A DNA stretch of 64,000 nucleotides, taken from contig BROE01000001.1 in the NCBI GenBank assembly GCA_036571765.1, forward strand, positions 9,881,518-9,945,517, given 5' to 3'. Of this stretch, positions 23,061-36,467 are shown in pieces. The notes below the pieces were generated by a model. It was not told the DNA's origin and searched no databases. It saw only the letters and a program-made list of their open reading frames with translations. Numbering within the stretch: position 1 is the first letter of the stretch; each line of letters starts with the position of its first letter. The DNA is from Plecoglossus altivelis. Taxonomy: Eukaryota > Chordata > Actinopteri > Osmeriformes > Plecoglossidae. The translations under genes were made by a program, and so were the position numbers.

Positions 23061-26000
23061 CAGTGGCTTACATTGCTAAATAGGCAATACATCAGAAGAT
23101 AAACTAAACTAAACAATACAATCCCCGGTTGGGAAACCGCCTTAAAAATCTTACCTTCCATCATCACTGCATTATCACTGCATCTCTTGCATTATCAATA
23201 CTCTTATTGAGCGGATATCATATAAGGGGGTATAGAGTTTACGTTTCACATACTTGTATTTCTCCATTTACTAAGAATAGTGTGAGGACAATGCATTACA
23301 GCAGAACAAACAGCATGTCTTTTTTGTTGTTACTATTGCTGACTATATGAATGCAACAGAACTGTACAGTTTAAAAGGCCACCCTTTGGTTGCAGTCGTA
23401 TGGTCAGAGTCACTAGTTTACATAGCCTAGTTACTTTAGCTGAATTTAACAGATCATGCCTTGCTCCTACAGCTTCTTAGCAACCTTAATTGGAAAAAGG
23501 TGATGATTAAATTCAATTATGGATTGTTGGATTTCAGCTTGCTAGTTAATTTCCCTGTGTTTTATAAGATATATCTCTATGTCATAAGGAAATGCATAAA
23601 TGCAGTGCCCTCCACATATTTCAATGAATGTCTGATGTTCTCAAGACTGGTGAATACATTAGGCTGGGCTCTAAGAGATCTTTTTGGTGGACTCTCAGTA
23701 GACTGAATGTTAATGATGATGTTAGATAAAGGGATATGTACAACATCATCATCCGTGAGCTTGGTGAAGACCAATATACCTCCTCTAAGACTATATTTTC
23801 AGAGACGTGTAATTCAGATTTTCCAAGATGTCATCCACTCTAGAATTCATTCTCCCACTTAGCTAATTGGACTAATTACCTCATTAATTATGAGGTGTCA
23901 AGCAGACTTTCAGACCACCACAGAGTGTGCGTAACTGTGTGTGTGTGAGTGCATGCGTGTATGTGTGTGTGATGCCCCACCAGTAGCATGGTGAATCATA
24001 AGCATCAGTGATAAAATACCTTGACAAACTCTGAAATGTGCCCAATTGGACCTGTAATTGGATCACCTCGTTGACAGCTACATTAGGAGTGGAAATAAGA
24101 CCCGCTGACCTTAGACAGCTGGAACGGGATCTCGTTCAGACACTCTGTTTGACAAGATGAATCAGATTGATTACGCTCATTTTAACCCCATATGAGTGAA
24201 TACTGTCTTTGTCCTCAGATGAGCTACATGTTATACCATCGTCCATCAGTCTTTATACATTATGTTTGAAACAATCATATTTGGTAACATAAAAAATACA
24301 TACATCTGTTCTTCAAGTCAATTTATTATTTATTATTGTACGTTTTAGTTGGCTGAATTTCAATACACTGTGATCTTCTCTTTTTTGTTGGCATGAGGTC
24401 TGTCTGTTTTGCGGCTAGATGACACCACACTTGGAGCCAATCTCTGCCAGCTCCTTCCCTGCAGCCACAGGGTTCCTACCTGCTGGGGAACTGACTGTCA
24501 ACCTGTCCTTCAGAGTTCTATGGGAACTGTGCCAATGTTTACATCCACACATTATATTCTAACACTTCCAAGCTCAACAGTCAGGAATGAACTAGTAAGC
24601 TGTAGAATGTGTACAAGAAGGGCCAGCTCTAATTTATGAGGAGGCTTGGGTTTTTTAAAGATTCTAGGTCTGTGTTGAACATTCCACTCCCAGCTTTCAG
24701 TGCATCATGCTTCAATGCTGGTGTTTCCTTTAATGCTTTTGGGTTGCAGTAGCAGAGAGTGGCAGATTATGAGAGACTTGACTAATGTATTAGGAGGGCA
24801 GGCCCTGTTTTAGATCCATCTTGCAAGCATTCATTAGACTGTATATGAGTCAATCTGCGTATTGGATACTACTCCTTTTGTCAGTGTAGAGGGTACACTT
24901 ACACTTAGTTTGGACCTTTCAGCCATTTCACGCTAAACAATGTGAAAGGAGATAGGGCCCTATCTGCTGCTTATTTTAAATACTGTTGTAGGAAAAACTA
25001 AGAATACAGTGCACACGCACATCATTTTTTGTTCATTTTAAATTGATCTTGGGTCTTTCTCATGTAGATTGTATTGGTGCTGTCGTGACATTTGAACATC
25101 CCGTCAGATATTAATACAATTTGCTCTGAACTGTTCCACAAAGTGGCTCTGTAACACTTCAGTTGAAAGAGGAGAAGAGGGGAAGAGCCAAGAGGTACAT
25201 GTGTTCCCAAACCTCTCACTAGAGAGCGCTACTACAGTGTTTGGTTCCCCAGGTCATCATGAGTACTTGGGTCATGTGAAACAGAACCTCCAGGAGGGGG
25301 TGTAGATAACTACACACACCTGCTGTTTTCCACACACTGAGGTATGACAAACAAGGGGTGTGAGTGGAGTCAAAACATGAATTTGTTTTGTTTTATTCAG
25401 TTTCTCTGTCCAATACATACTCAGCCATCCCCGAAAGTAACTGTGGACTGTTTTTCTATTCTGCTACAAACGTTGCCACGCTTTCTCCAGAAGTGTAGGC
25501 ATCGTTGACTTGACAGTCGATGTTGATATGATTTTGCTGCTCTAGGGGTGGTATTAGTAATCTCTGGGCTCTGTTGCTCTGTGAACAGCACTAAACAAAA
25601 GCTCACTCACGCTCTCCTCATCGCTGTCTCTGTCTCTCTCTGTCTGTCTTTCTGTCTCTCTCTCACACACAGACATAACACACACACACACAAACACATG
25701 GTAAGTATTGAAAGCATACAAGCTTTTTCACATTTTGCACACAATCAGTTTAGACTAGACAGTCACATCTTCCTCAACTTTTAGTATACCTACTGATAAA
25801 GGTTCAGTCAGGGTAGCATAAATTAAATTACGGTCATATTCTCCAAAGGACTTGTTGTCAGTAGATCACCAGCCCCATTACATTTTAATAACACTCTGTT
25901 AATTGAAAACTTAAAAAATGACCTGCTGAAGTGAAAGAGAAAAGCTAGTATGTCTAATGAAATATCCCTTGGGTTCATATACAGTAGTACTTACTTTCAC

Positions 26001-29000
26001 ATTCAATCACCAGGATGAAATTAAAAAAGAGAGCAACACAGTTTTAATTAGGGCATAATTTATCAGAATAAAACAATTACTGGTTGATGAAAAAAAACAG
26101 GTAAAGTTAAAAAAGTAAAGTAAAAGACAGAAATGACAGACTCCAGGTTTCCATTTATCAGGTCAAGGTCACAAGGTTATAAACATGTTGGACAAAACAG
26201 TTTGTTGCCAAAGAAAGGGAAGATAACCAAATATGGTAGTCTATTTGTGGTCATTGTAAAAAAAATATACAAAATGTTCTTCAAGTTCTTGTCATTTACT
26301 GATAAAGGCAGTAACAGCGTTTTTCAGTTTGCCTGGTGCAGATGCACTTTATGAAATGTTTAAGTTAATTTTAAGCCAAAAAAGGACCGTTTGAAATTAA
26401 AAAGCAATGGCCCAAGACCTTCTTTTGTCGCTAGTGTTGGTCATCCATGCAGGACCCCGACCAAACCCGATGTAAAGGCCGAGTGGAGCTGAGAGGACAA
26501 ACCCAAGCTGGCTCAGTCCTTACCCTTCTATTCAGACAGGACTTATCTACGCCACGACGATCAGGCGGATTACCGAGTAATTAAACCCCATAAACAATCG
26601 TTCGGTTGGCCTTTTCAACGTGCTGTCAGTGTTTTCAGTGGTCTAAGAGACCACAGCCATTCGACACAGAGCAAAAGTGGGATACGGAAAGTTGTGAAGC
26701 CTGAAGTGATCGAGAAAGAAGTTACAAAACAATGTTAGGCTATGTATTTCAGAAGACACGACCAAACAGCATGTGTAACACGGTAGGCCTAAATTAATTT
26801 TTTATGTAGCCTAATAAGACGTTTGACATGCTTGGTTCAAGTGAATTGCCTAGCTTTATTCTGAGACAAGTCGTCAATGGGATAAATGTTACAAATACAA
26901 CAAACACAATGTGCGTAGCTTATTTATGAAACAATAAATACATAATTTATGATACAGACTAACATTTAAGATATAACTTAAGAGACGGGTTTCTTTCTCT
27001 CAACTTGAATATTCAGCGACGTGGTTTCCTCAATATTTTCTCACTATTTCGCTTTTGAGTTGTGTTATTGTCATCTAAAAGTTGCTTATGGCACCTGTTC
27101 ATGGCGCAAAAGTTATGAACAAGTGTGCCAAACCTTTTCCCCCATGCGATCCAGACTGGAGTAGGAAGTGCTCCGTAACCTTTCTCCTCATCCTCGCGGA
27201 CCCCCTTGTGTTTCTTTTCCTCAGTTTGTTTTTCAAAGGCGGACAGGAAGCGAGGAGATCCCGAATGACCCCTGCATTGTTGTAGAGCCAATATCACAGC
27301 CATTCAACGCTGCACATCTGGTGATCCCGTCTATGATCCGTGAGTTGGCAAACTTGTCAATTCACAAACACTTCTCATACATAGTTAATATTATTCTGAC
27401 AGGGGTGAATTTTTAGCATTGAGGGCAAATTCCAGTTTCATGCAGGTCAGTACCAAGTTTGTAAATTATCGGGTAATACAATAAATTCTAACGTTTCACT
27501 GAAACGGACAAATGAAAGCTTTACAAAGAAGGCACCTCAAACTTCTCCGAAATATTTTAAACATCAAACCAGCCTATATTATATCCAAATATATTTGCCA
27601 ATGGAACGTCTAGGTTGTACTTAAGTGCGACATTGTAAGAGACTGTGGACAAATATAGGCTCAGATGTGTCAGGCAGCATTTTTCTACATTCATAGTGCG
27701 AGTTGTGCATACGCACAAACCAATATTATTAGATCAAAGCACGATGATGGCCATTACCAAAAATGTGCTTTTTACTGTAAATGTTTGTGTGAATTTAAAT
27801 ATCGCAAATAAACTTTAACAAACAACTAACACCCATACACTAACACATAGGCCTACACAGAAACGAAAAACGAACAAATATATTTTAACAACATTCATGT
27901 AGCCTACAACATGTACGTTTTGTGCCCAGCAAAATAACTATTTTCAAGATGAGATATACTAAAAATAGGCCTAAGAGTTCTCACCTGCCGGCTGAAATCA
28001 CAGATGCTTAAGAAAATGCTTGGTCTGGTTCCTTATACATAAAACATTTAGAATAGGCTTTTTAGAAGCACCATACAACCTTTGAAAAATAACGGCTAAC
28101 AAAACATAAGTGACATCTGGTTGGACCTCTGACAACTTGAAGCTGTCTTTTCAATTATAGGGTTCAATTTGACCATTGAGTCAAGCTGCAATTACAAAGA
28201 AGCATCACAAGTAGCGTAAAACATTTTAAACATCAGGATACATCAATTTCAATTAGACCAAGAGTTCAGAATAAACTCTGGAAACCCTCCCTATCCATTA
28301 GCTCACATCAATCTATTGCCTACACTGCCTCTTAAACCTCTTTATAGAAACTTGATACATGCTATACTGGAATTACAAAGTATAGGCAATTCTATTCAAT
28401 AGTTTATTTGGTGTATATAAATCGAATATAAAAACATTTTCAAACATTAATGAGAAAATGAAACAAATAGCCTAACAAGTGTCTGAATCATAACGACACT
28501 TTCACTTACATATGATTGCGTGTTTTATCTAACATTTTAGTTTTTTGGCTTTAAGCATTGCACCAGACCCTGCAACTAATTGTTGCTGTTACATTTGGTT
28601 CAAAACTTGGTTATGTTTTCCTCAAAACACAGAGCCATCGCACATATTGTAAACTATGGGCTATAGTGGGCTCTTAGTTTGACTCTTTTTTATTACGTAA
28701 AACGAATTATTTATATCCGTGTCCAAATTGTACTTTGAATTGAACTACAGATCTAATGAGATGACAGAAGCAGATGTATCAGACAGTAAATTCATGTTGG
28801 CATGCAGGCTACTAGCATGAACCTGTAGTTAATACTAGGCTAAATAATGGTCTCAAATGTGCCAGAAAAGCTTTCTGATTACAATCTAAGATCACTGGTG
28901 GTGCAGGTAAAGGCAATAATTGTATTATGCCGTGCGAAGGATTTAGGTGAGCGAAACAGACTCTGAAGTCCACAGCAATGACTAAATATTGTAGCGACAC

Positions 29001-30120
29001 GTCAATGGCACATGGATCCAGGGAACATTCACTATCAACGGCTATTACAGTACAAGCAATCTTGGTTTTGTTTGGGGTACGTTAGACTATAGACTAGTGT
29101 GGCCTGATGCTAATGGAAACGATTAAAATCTTGTTCGACCCTGCAGACTATAAAATAGATTATATCGGATTAAGAATTGAAGGCATTACAGGCTCCAGCC
29201 AAAATATGTATCCCAGTGCAAACATGTCCAATGTTACGGAGGACTTTAGAACTAGCCAAGAGCTTACAATATAGCCTGTGTATGGGACTAGTTCCCCCAG
29301 ACGTTATGGAGGGGCGTAGATGCTTGGCAAAAGGTGTCACCTCAATTTCCTGAAATGTTTTAAGCGCTATGTTCCTTTTACGCACCAAACCAAAACCTTT
29401 CAAACATTTAGAGAGTGATTGAATGTGTGGAGAGCATGTGGAAAAAATGCCTTCGAGTGAACAGAAACTGTTTGAATCGTTATTGCCTACCTTTCCTTAC
29501 CTTGCCTAATACAATTAGCCGAAATCCGTTTAGCTATATGATCTCATACGGACGCTTCTAGCAGGCTGCCTAAGCTATTAGATTGAAAGTCACTAGCATA
29601 TAGGCTACATCATTTAAACATCATATTGAGAAAAAGGTTAAAATGACTGAAAAATTTGTTGTTTACCCTCTGGTTAAGAGCCCCATTCTCAAACCCCCAC
29701 CTCCGCCCTCCCCCGTCCTCACGCGCGCTTAGCTGTATCCTCACAACGTTTGACAAGAAATATAGTATTTTTATTTTAACATGAACTTAATGGACATCAT
29801 ATGGACCAAAATCTTAAAATCAAGTTACGGTTTCAAAGCTTTACCTATTAAAGATGGCACAGACTACTTCGTTTCATCAATGCAAATTGCCTTTCTTTTG
29901 AACTACCTAATAGTGGGCTGTGTGGCAAGATCTACATTACACCTTTTAAAACACTTTACTGGTCACTATTTGTATTGACTTGTTAGGTTACAAGTGACAG
30001 AGAGAGTGTACCGTGGTCTGACAACCCACTTGTTTACGCATTTGAACTAGCCTACAACCGCTTTGAGAATTAGGGTTATTTTATCTATCATCTCGAGCCT
30101 CTAGGTCAGGTGGTACCATC
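23060..30120. other. Head-to-head intergenic region between paxip1 and en2
   Basis: 7 kb, AT-rich, with few microsatellites (a short TG run at 23,936-23,972). Candidate regulatory stretches are at 23,840-24,200 and 26,420-26,640. The 96-codon minus frame at 27,013-27,303 and short plus-strand frames here match nothing I recognise. HTR5A and INSIG1, which lie between PAXIP1 and EN2 in human, are not recognisable. Confidence 0.5.
25620..25700. repeat. CT/CA mixed microsatellite
   Basis: TCTC and TCTG runs pass into a CACA run. A simple repeat in intergenic DNA; the short frames across it are not genes. Confidence 0.75.
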
Positions 30121-30129
30121 CCACAAACT

Positions 30130-30200
30130 TCATTGGTCAAAGGCACGCGTCTTAGATATGGACTGCTACGTCATCAGGGGGTACTCGTAGCCTATTAAAA
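30130..30200 (+). promoter_or_regulatory. Candidate en2 core promoter
   Basis: Three promoter-type elements in order: an inverted CCAAT box (ATTGG, 30132-30136), a CRE-like TACGTCA (30167-30173) and a TATA-like TATTAAAA (30193-30200). Their spacing predicts transcription start near 30,225 and a 5' UTR of about 395 nt before the en2 ATG. Inferred from motifs only. Confidence 0.5.
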
Positions 30201-30619
30201 ATGAGAACAAAATCCACAGTGAAAGTATTTCAGAAGCAGTTAGCGCCTCTTTATCTATATTGTAGTTTTAGAGGGCTTGTTGAAACATCAACGTTGACTA
30301 GGTTTGGGACAGAAACCTTTTCATATCATTAGTTGACTGGCTTTTTCTCAACAAATAGCCTATTCATAGGCAAACGGAGAAATAGCTGAATTTAAGGTAT
30401 GATTTTTCTTTGTGAAAAGGACAAGAGGCGGGTAGGCTATCATATATCCAAACTAGGCAATAGTCTATACTGATTTTTAAATCTTTTTTTAATTAGTGGT
30501 AAAAATTGAAAACGCTCTTGTAAAGGTAAAGGCTCGGGAGTCTTTTAACTGGAATTCCTATTTTGGAAAAGGAAAGCGGGAAAGGTGTTGAAATTAAACA
30601 CTGTCAAGGCAATATCAGC

Positions 30620-33521
30620 ATGGAGGAAAACGATCATCGAAACGGAGAGCGTCAAAATTCGGGTGAAGAGTCCAACCAAGCTATTCTCCCTGTACAAGCA
30701 CCTGGAAACCAACAACCTCATAGAATCACCAACTTTTATATCGACAATATTTTACGACCAGACTTTGGACGCCGAAATAAATTTACTTTTCAGAATGGTG
30801 AGAATAATGCCGATGGGGGAGATCATATTTCTCGCGTTGCCCCAAAAACTGTACAGATAGGTCGGACTGTTGCAGGGGATGGCTCTTCAGATTCCCGTCC
30901 AGCCGGGGAACCCAAAAAAGCCGATATTATTGCTGATGCGCCTCTGAAGCCCCGAGGGGAAACTGGAGACCAGTGCCTAAGCTCGGACTCGGATAGTTCA
31001 CAAGCCAGTTCTGCACCTTCGTCAAAGCCTATGCTTTGGCCAGCCTGGGTGTATTGTACACGATATTCGGACCGACCATCAGCAGGTAAAATTATATTCA
31101 TTTTTTTGCATAGAGAGAATGTGAGTAACAGTAGGCTATCATACCTCTATGTGATAGCCTATATTTGTGCGCAACAGTCAAATTGATCAATAGACCCCCC
31201 CCCCCCAACGAACCTTATTGATCTAGTCGTCTAACTAGTGACCACATTAAAATGAACAAGTATTAAATTATTCCACGTTTTAGAGTTATATGTGCTGTTA
31301 TTGACGAATTTGTTGGCTAAGTAAAGCATACAGTTAAAGTACATTTCGAAAAATATCAATCTAAACTTGCACTTCAGGGAAGGTCGTACCGTCACTTAAT
31401 GAACTATTCTGAAACGAATGACAGAGCAAATAAGAATCAGATCAATTAGTAGGTTACTTTTATTATATTGTTTCTCACTTTTATTAAAGTTATTATTACG
31501 TTATTATTACACTACTGATAAATAGCGTTATTCTATTTATTCTATTTTTATAGGCCTACATGAAACTTCCTTTGAAGTATTTTTGTCAGACTCAATGGAG
31601 GCTAATAGTTTGTAAAAAAAGAAAAGAAAAGAGAAAGTAGGCCTATCAATTCAATTTACCATCAGTTGCCTTCTAATTATCGAAGTTTGGAACTTGGTTC
31701 TTGCATGACTAGAACCAAGTTTAACACCATTGTTATTGACTTGTCTTTGTTAATATTTCATTAGCATATTTTTTGACAATGGAGCAAGACTAAATAGAGA
31801 TAGGGCTTCAACCATATCTCATCGAATTGCGAGATGAGAATCGAAATGAGATGTAAGGCGAAATGAATGCCAACGTTATTGACAAAAGAAAAATGTGGGG
31901 CTATAAGATCATTAGGAATCATATTCTACATATCAGGAAACCTTTCCCTTTTTGACACGTTAGGTTCAAACGTTCACATCTAGATCAAAGCTTCTGTTTC
32001 AAGGGTTTTAATTGCTTAGTTTTTCCGATGTCTTAGAAAAACAGTGTTTACAAATGGTCTAATCAAATTATAGAAATCTAGCCAATTAGATAGTAAATAG
32101 GCCATTCTTAACATGATCAATTTCTAGAATAGCCAATGTTATTGTAGCCTGCGCTTAATGCAGGCCATTCGAAGGTTGGTGCTGCTATATTTACCAACAA
32201 TTTTGATGTGTGGTCCTACGTAAGTGTTGACTCAGCATAAAGATATAGGAATTATGCAAAATCAAGAAAATTTATAATCTAACGGAAGCATTTCAAAAGC
32301 TACAAGACAACTTCATGAAACGACAAAGAAAGTACTCCCTTCAATGCTCTTTGTCCAGACAAAAAGTTTACTTGGAGTAGCCCGTGGGCCTACAGGCTTC
32401 TTGTCTTACAAGCTTTCTTATCTGAAGAATATCAAAAGATCACGTTGCCTTGTTTTATCAAATGACTTGTAAAAATGTATGCTTTCATAATGCAGGTGCT
32501 ATGCATCATAACATCCAGACTAATAACGAATTTGGCAATGGGAACGATGGGTCGGGAATAAAATGGCAGTGCTTTGATTAATTCAAAGTTTAATGTAAAA
32601 GCATATTTCTTAGCCACATAAATATAACCTTCTTGAAAGACAACTCAAGTCAACTTACAAGATATCCATGTAGCAGCTTTATTAAAATTGAACTTTGAAA
32701 TAGTTCCTATGGTAACAGGCTGAGAAAGAGGCGCCTAACCACCCCCTCCTTTTAACCCCACCCCCATCACTCACCCATCCTCCCCCCTAGCCTACAAATA
32801 CCCGCAACAATTTAGAATCTGCTCAAATGTAATGCACTGCATATTCCAATCTATTTGTAGTTTGAAATATGACTTTAGAACAAAGAAAAAATACTCACCT
32901 AGAATCAGACTTGCTCACGAAGTGTAGATTTTATAGGGGTCTAAGCCATTGTCGTAAATCATAGCAACGGATCATGGACGGTGGATAAGAGCAGGCTACG
33001 GCCTACTTATTTAATGGTGCTAGCTTACTGCATGTGTAGGGTTTACAATCAACTTATAAAAAACATAGTCTGCAAGATTCCTTTCCTGTCCTCAGTCTAT
33101 GTAAAGCCTGTTAATAAACTATTACGTGCGCAATATGACACATATTTTCGTGTTGCTATTAGACAACAATCATTTGAACAGTTCGTTGTGTTCCATGACA
33201 GGGCCAAGATCTCGTAAACCAAAGAAGACAAGTCCACCTAGCAAGGATGACAAGCGTCCGAGGACAGCCTTCACTGCTGAACAGCTCCAGAGACTAAAGA
33301 CGGAGTTTCAGACCAACCGCTACCTGACGGAACAGAGACGACAAAGTCTGGCGCAAGAACTCGGACTCAACGAATCTCAAATAAAAATCTGGTTTCAAAA
33401 TAAAAGAGCCAAAATAAAGAAGGCCACCGGAAATAAAAACTCTTTGGCCTTGCACCTGATGGCACAAGGACTGTACAATCACGCCGCAACGTCCAAGGAC
33501 GACAGATCTGACAGCGATTGA
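30620..33521 (+). CDS. en2: Engrailed-2 homeodomain transcription factor, complete, 2 exons
   Basis: Nuclear repressor patterning the midbrain-hindbrain boundary. Exon 1 is 30620-31085 and exon 2 is 33202-33521; the phase-1 intron interrupts a glycine codon just after the Pbx motif. Product 261 residues. N-terminal MEENDH and the eh1 Groucho-binding motif NFYIDNILRPDFG (about 38-50), a Ser/Asp-rich stretch, the Pbx-interaction motif WPAWVY (140-145), and the homeodomain (about 172-231, DKRPRTAFTAEQLQRL to WFQNKRAKIKK) followed by the conserved EH5 tail (LMAQGLYNH) and DSD terminus. ATG at 30620 is chosen because MEEN is the family start; an earlier in-frame codon at 30563 is not an ATG. Homeodomain residue 189 is Thr where vertebrate En2 usually has Ala. 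It could be en2a or en2b; I cannot tell. Confidence 0.96.
31086..33201. other. en2 intron
   Basis: 2.1 kb, strongly AT-rich, with a poly-C run at 31,195-31,206. It contains TAATTA/ATTAG words and no foreign frame of note. The plus-strand frame at 33,126 is exon 2 extended leftward into the intron; its start is not real. Confidence 0.6.
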
Positions 33522-35155
33522 TGCTATGAAAATATAATGCAATAAGGGCCAGTGTACTAGAATACCAGCATAAAAAACGTGAATGGAAGATGGTATGCTA
33601 CAAGTTTCCGGTTTTTGTCTCTTGAGCGCTTGATTTTTTAGGCTTAGACCTATTTGACTTTTGAACCCATTGACCATATGAAAACTGTGCTGAAGTCCAA
33701 AGATTTTTTTCTGCTGCATTTTCGAGACTGTGAATTTAGCCTACATTGTGTTATCTATGTTTTACTATAATTTTCTATAGTTCAATTCTATTATTTTCTT
33801 ATAGCATATTGTTTTGGTGCTCTTGTAGAAAATATTGCATTATCTGTTTTGTATGAAGAGACAGCCTTCAAGCCTTGATTTGTCATGGAGGCATATTTGC
33901 GTTTATATATAGCCAGCGTCTAAAAACAATGCATTTATGTATGTGGACTTTATGTATACACATCGTGAAAGTAGGGGATAGTAATAATTCAGTCAGTGAT
34001 GAATGAGAAAAACTAAAGACCATAAATAACCTTCAATTGAAATTTAGGTAAAGTGATGGGGCATTTCTTTTGCTAAAAACCTGTGCAAATGGGGCTACTC
34101 ACGTAAGCCGTAACTCGAACAACATAGTGACTCTTTGACGATCCAATATTCGGTACAATGTATTTGGCCTTTGTTGTGACTAGTCAGGTTCGAATCTTGC
34201 TCTCGTCTCGCCAAACAAAAAAGTATACACCCACCGCGAGACCTTGTTTTCATTTTATCTCTGATCCACAACCTCAAGTGATCTCATGTCGTGACAAGAG
34301 GTGTGGGTGAGGAGGGGGGGGCAGTTTGAAATTAAACAGTTTGACATCATCACGGACATTTCCTGCAACCCCTTTCAACTTCTATTTAGGCCTGTCTACA
34401 GAAAATGCCACGTGAACCTCTTTTTTCCTAAAAGGAAAGGTGTAATCTTTTCATGATATGTTGCTTTATAGTGCCGATATGAGATCAATTAAGAGTCTGG
34501 CTACCGTTTTGTCACTGGTATGCATTTCATAGTAAAATAGGTTACATGTATTGCTATTTGCAAAAGACCATAGTATTCATATTTATAACCATATTGAAAG
34601 TCTATAGCCATGCAATTAAGGCGAGGCTCTGGAAATGTTTACATAACTTATTTATCTTGCAATAACTTTTTTTGAATGAAACGTTTGGGACCTTGCATGG
34701 GGGGCTGCATTACGTCACATGTATGGGCTATCAAACATAAGTTGATGTATCCAAGCCAAATTGTGGTCTTAATTTAGGTGGTGTGAATGATATTTCATTG
34801 TCAATAATGTGTGTGTAAATTAAAATTCAAACTTTGACACACTTTGCCTTAAAGGTTCTCTGTGAACTTTGCCTATGTTACAAAGGATTATCAAATTCAA
34901 TGATTATATAACTGATGATAGAGGTAAACAACATAATATTTACTTCAAAATTTCTAAGGATACTGTGTGTATAAAAAGGACAAAGTTGCAGTTGTATTTT
35001 TATTTCATTTCATGTTTTGATATGAGACAGGTGTAAAACATGTATCATAATTGTGTAATTAATCGTAAATAAACGCCAAGACTACTAACATGAGCTTTTA
35101 CATTTTTGATTGTTTTATGATTGTTTACATTCAAAATAAAAACTGTGCTATCGGT
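33522..35155 (+). other. Probable en2 3' UTR
   Basis: AT-rich sequence after the en2 stop with AATAAA at 35068-35073 and 35135-35140, suggesting a 3' UTR of about 1.6 kb. No competing frame is supported. Confidence 0.55.
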
Positions 35156-36340
35156 ATTCAAGAAATGAAAGAGATGGAAATATTTAGGTAAATTCTGTCC
35201 CCCAAAATGATGAGCATACATGTGTCAAAGCTACACCACAGTTGTGTTGAAACCACCTCATGGCAATTTGCATAACAATCCCAGACTTCTCTTGAATGTT
35301 GAGACATGGGAGTGGATTCCACTCAGCAATATACAGTTGGGGCGCTGCCAAAACACAAATACTGTCTCTAGTAAAAGGGGCTTTTGAGTAACTCTTCAAA
35401 ATCTATTTCTGAAGTGTGTAAGAGTATAGAACATGCGTGGATCACATGCTGCTTTAGGTGTCTAAAGTGGACCCTTAAGTAAATAATTCCAATTAGACAT
35501 ACAGTATTCTTTGATGATACAAAATGGTGAGAGGTTGTCTTCAGGCTCTGCTTGATCAGAAACGTTGTCCTAAAGAGCTGGACTGAATGGTGAAGAGTAT
35601 AACTCAATTTGCAAGCTATTGAAGATAATCAAAAGCATTTCACCTCAGTCTGAGTGTTACCCCCCCCCCCTCAATTTTTTTCCACCTATCAGTCATTTTT
35701 AAATGCACTTTATTTTCATCTCTGCTATTGTAATAGTAGTAGCATAAGATTGCACTAGTTCTCTTCAAAAGAGCAAAAAAATTATGTGTGCCAATGCCAG
35801 GAGACACAATGCATGACACCACTTTGCCACAGCTACCATGTCCCTCAAACCATTATAACAGCATACGATTCTGAAATAGATGCAGTACTGCACATGCAGT
35901 GTCTCCATGGTACCCAAAAGACACAACATTAACAACACAAACAAGCAACCAAGCATACAAACTAACAAAGACATAAACATTTTTACATAAGGGCAGGCTA
36001 GTGAGGGAAGAACAGAGAAATTAATTCTATACCGTTCTGAATTGGAAATGAATCTATCAGAGTGCATCATAAACACTTTCCAACCATACTCCCCACAGGT
36101 CCAGACAATACCAATATATGTTACAATATTGAGAGACGATGTGCTCTGTGGAAATACCCACTTCTGACAAGACCGCTTGTCTCTGGAGAGCGTGTATCCT
36201 AAAGCATAAAAGACTGAATCATAAACCTGCTTAAGGTATACTGTAGTACAAAGCTAACCTCAAAGTTTAGAGATGGGAAGGGAAAAGGTATCCAGTAACC
36301 ACAACATTACCCACAATTCCTTTCCTAAGGAACACAACAC
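35156..36340. other. en2-cnpy1 spacer, proximal part
   Basis: Unique sequence with a poly-C run at 35,661-35,670. The 103-codon minus frame at 35,765-36,076 is hydrophobic but has no recognised family and is probably chance. Confidence 0.4.
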
Positions 36341-36467
36341 AACCTTCTTTAATCCATCAAATAAATGGACACGAAAACAGCCACAAAAAACAAGCAAACT
36401 TCCAAAAGTCCTTTCAGACAACATTTCCCTTCTGAGTTTTTAACATGGACTATTTTTGACTCTTCGA

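Noticed and set aside
27013..27303. Adrenomedullin-like peptide (RFGT word)
   Set aside because: Only a four-residue similarity; the cysteine ring, amidation site and signal peptide are absent.
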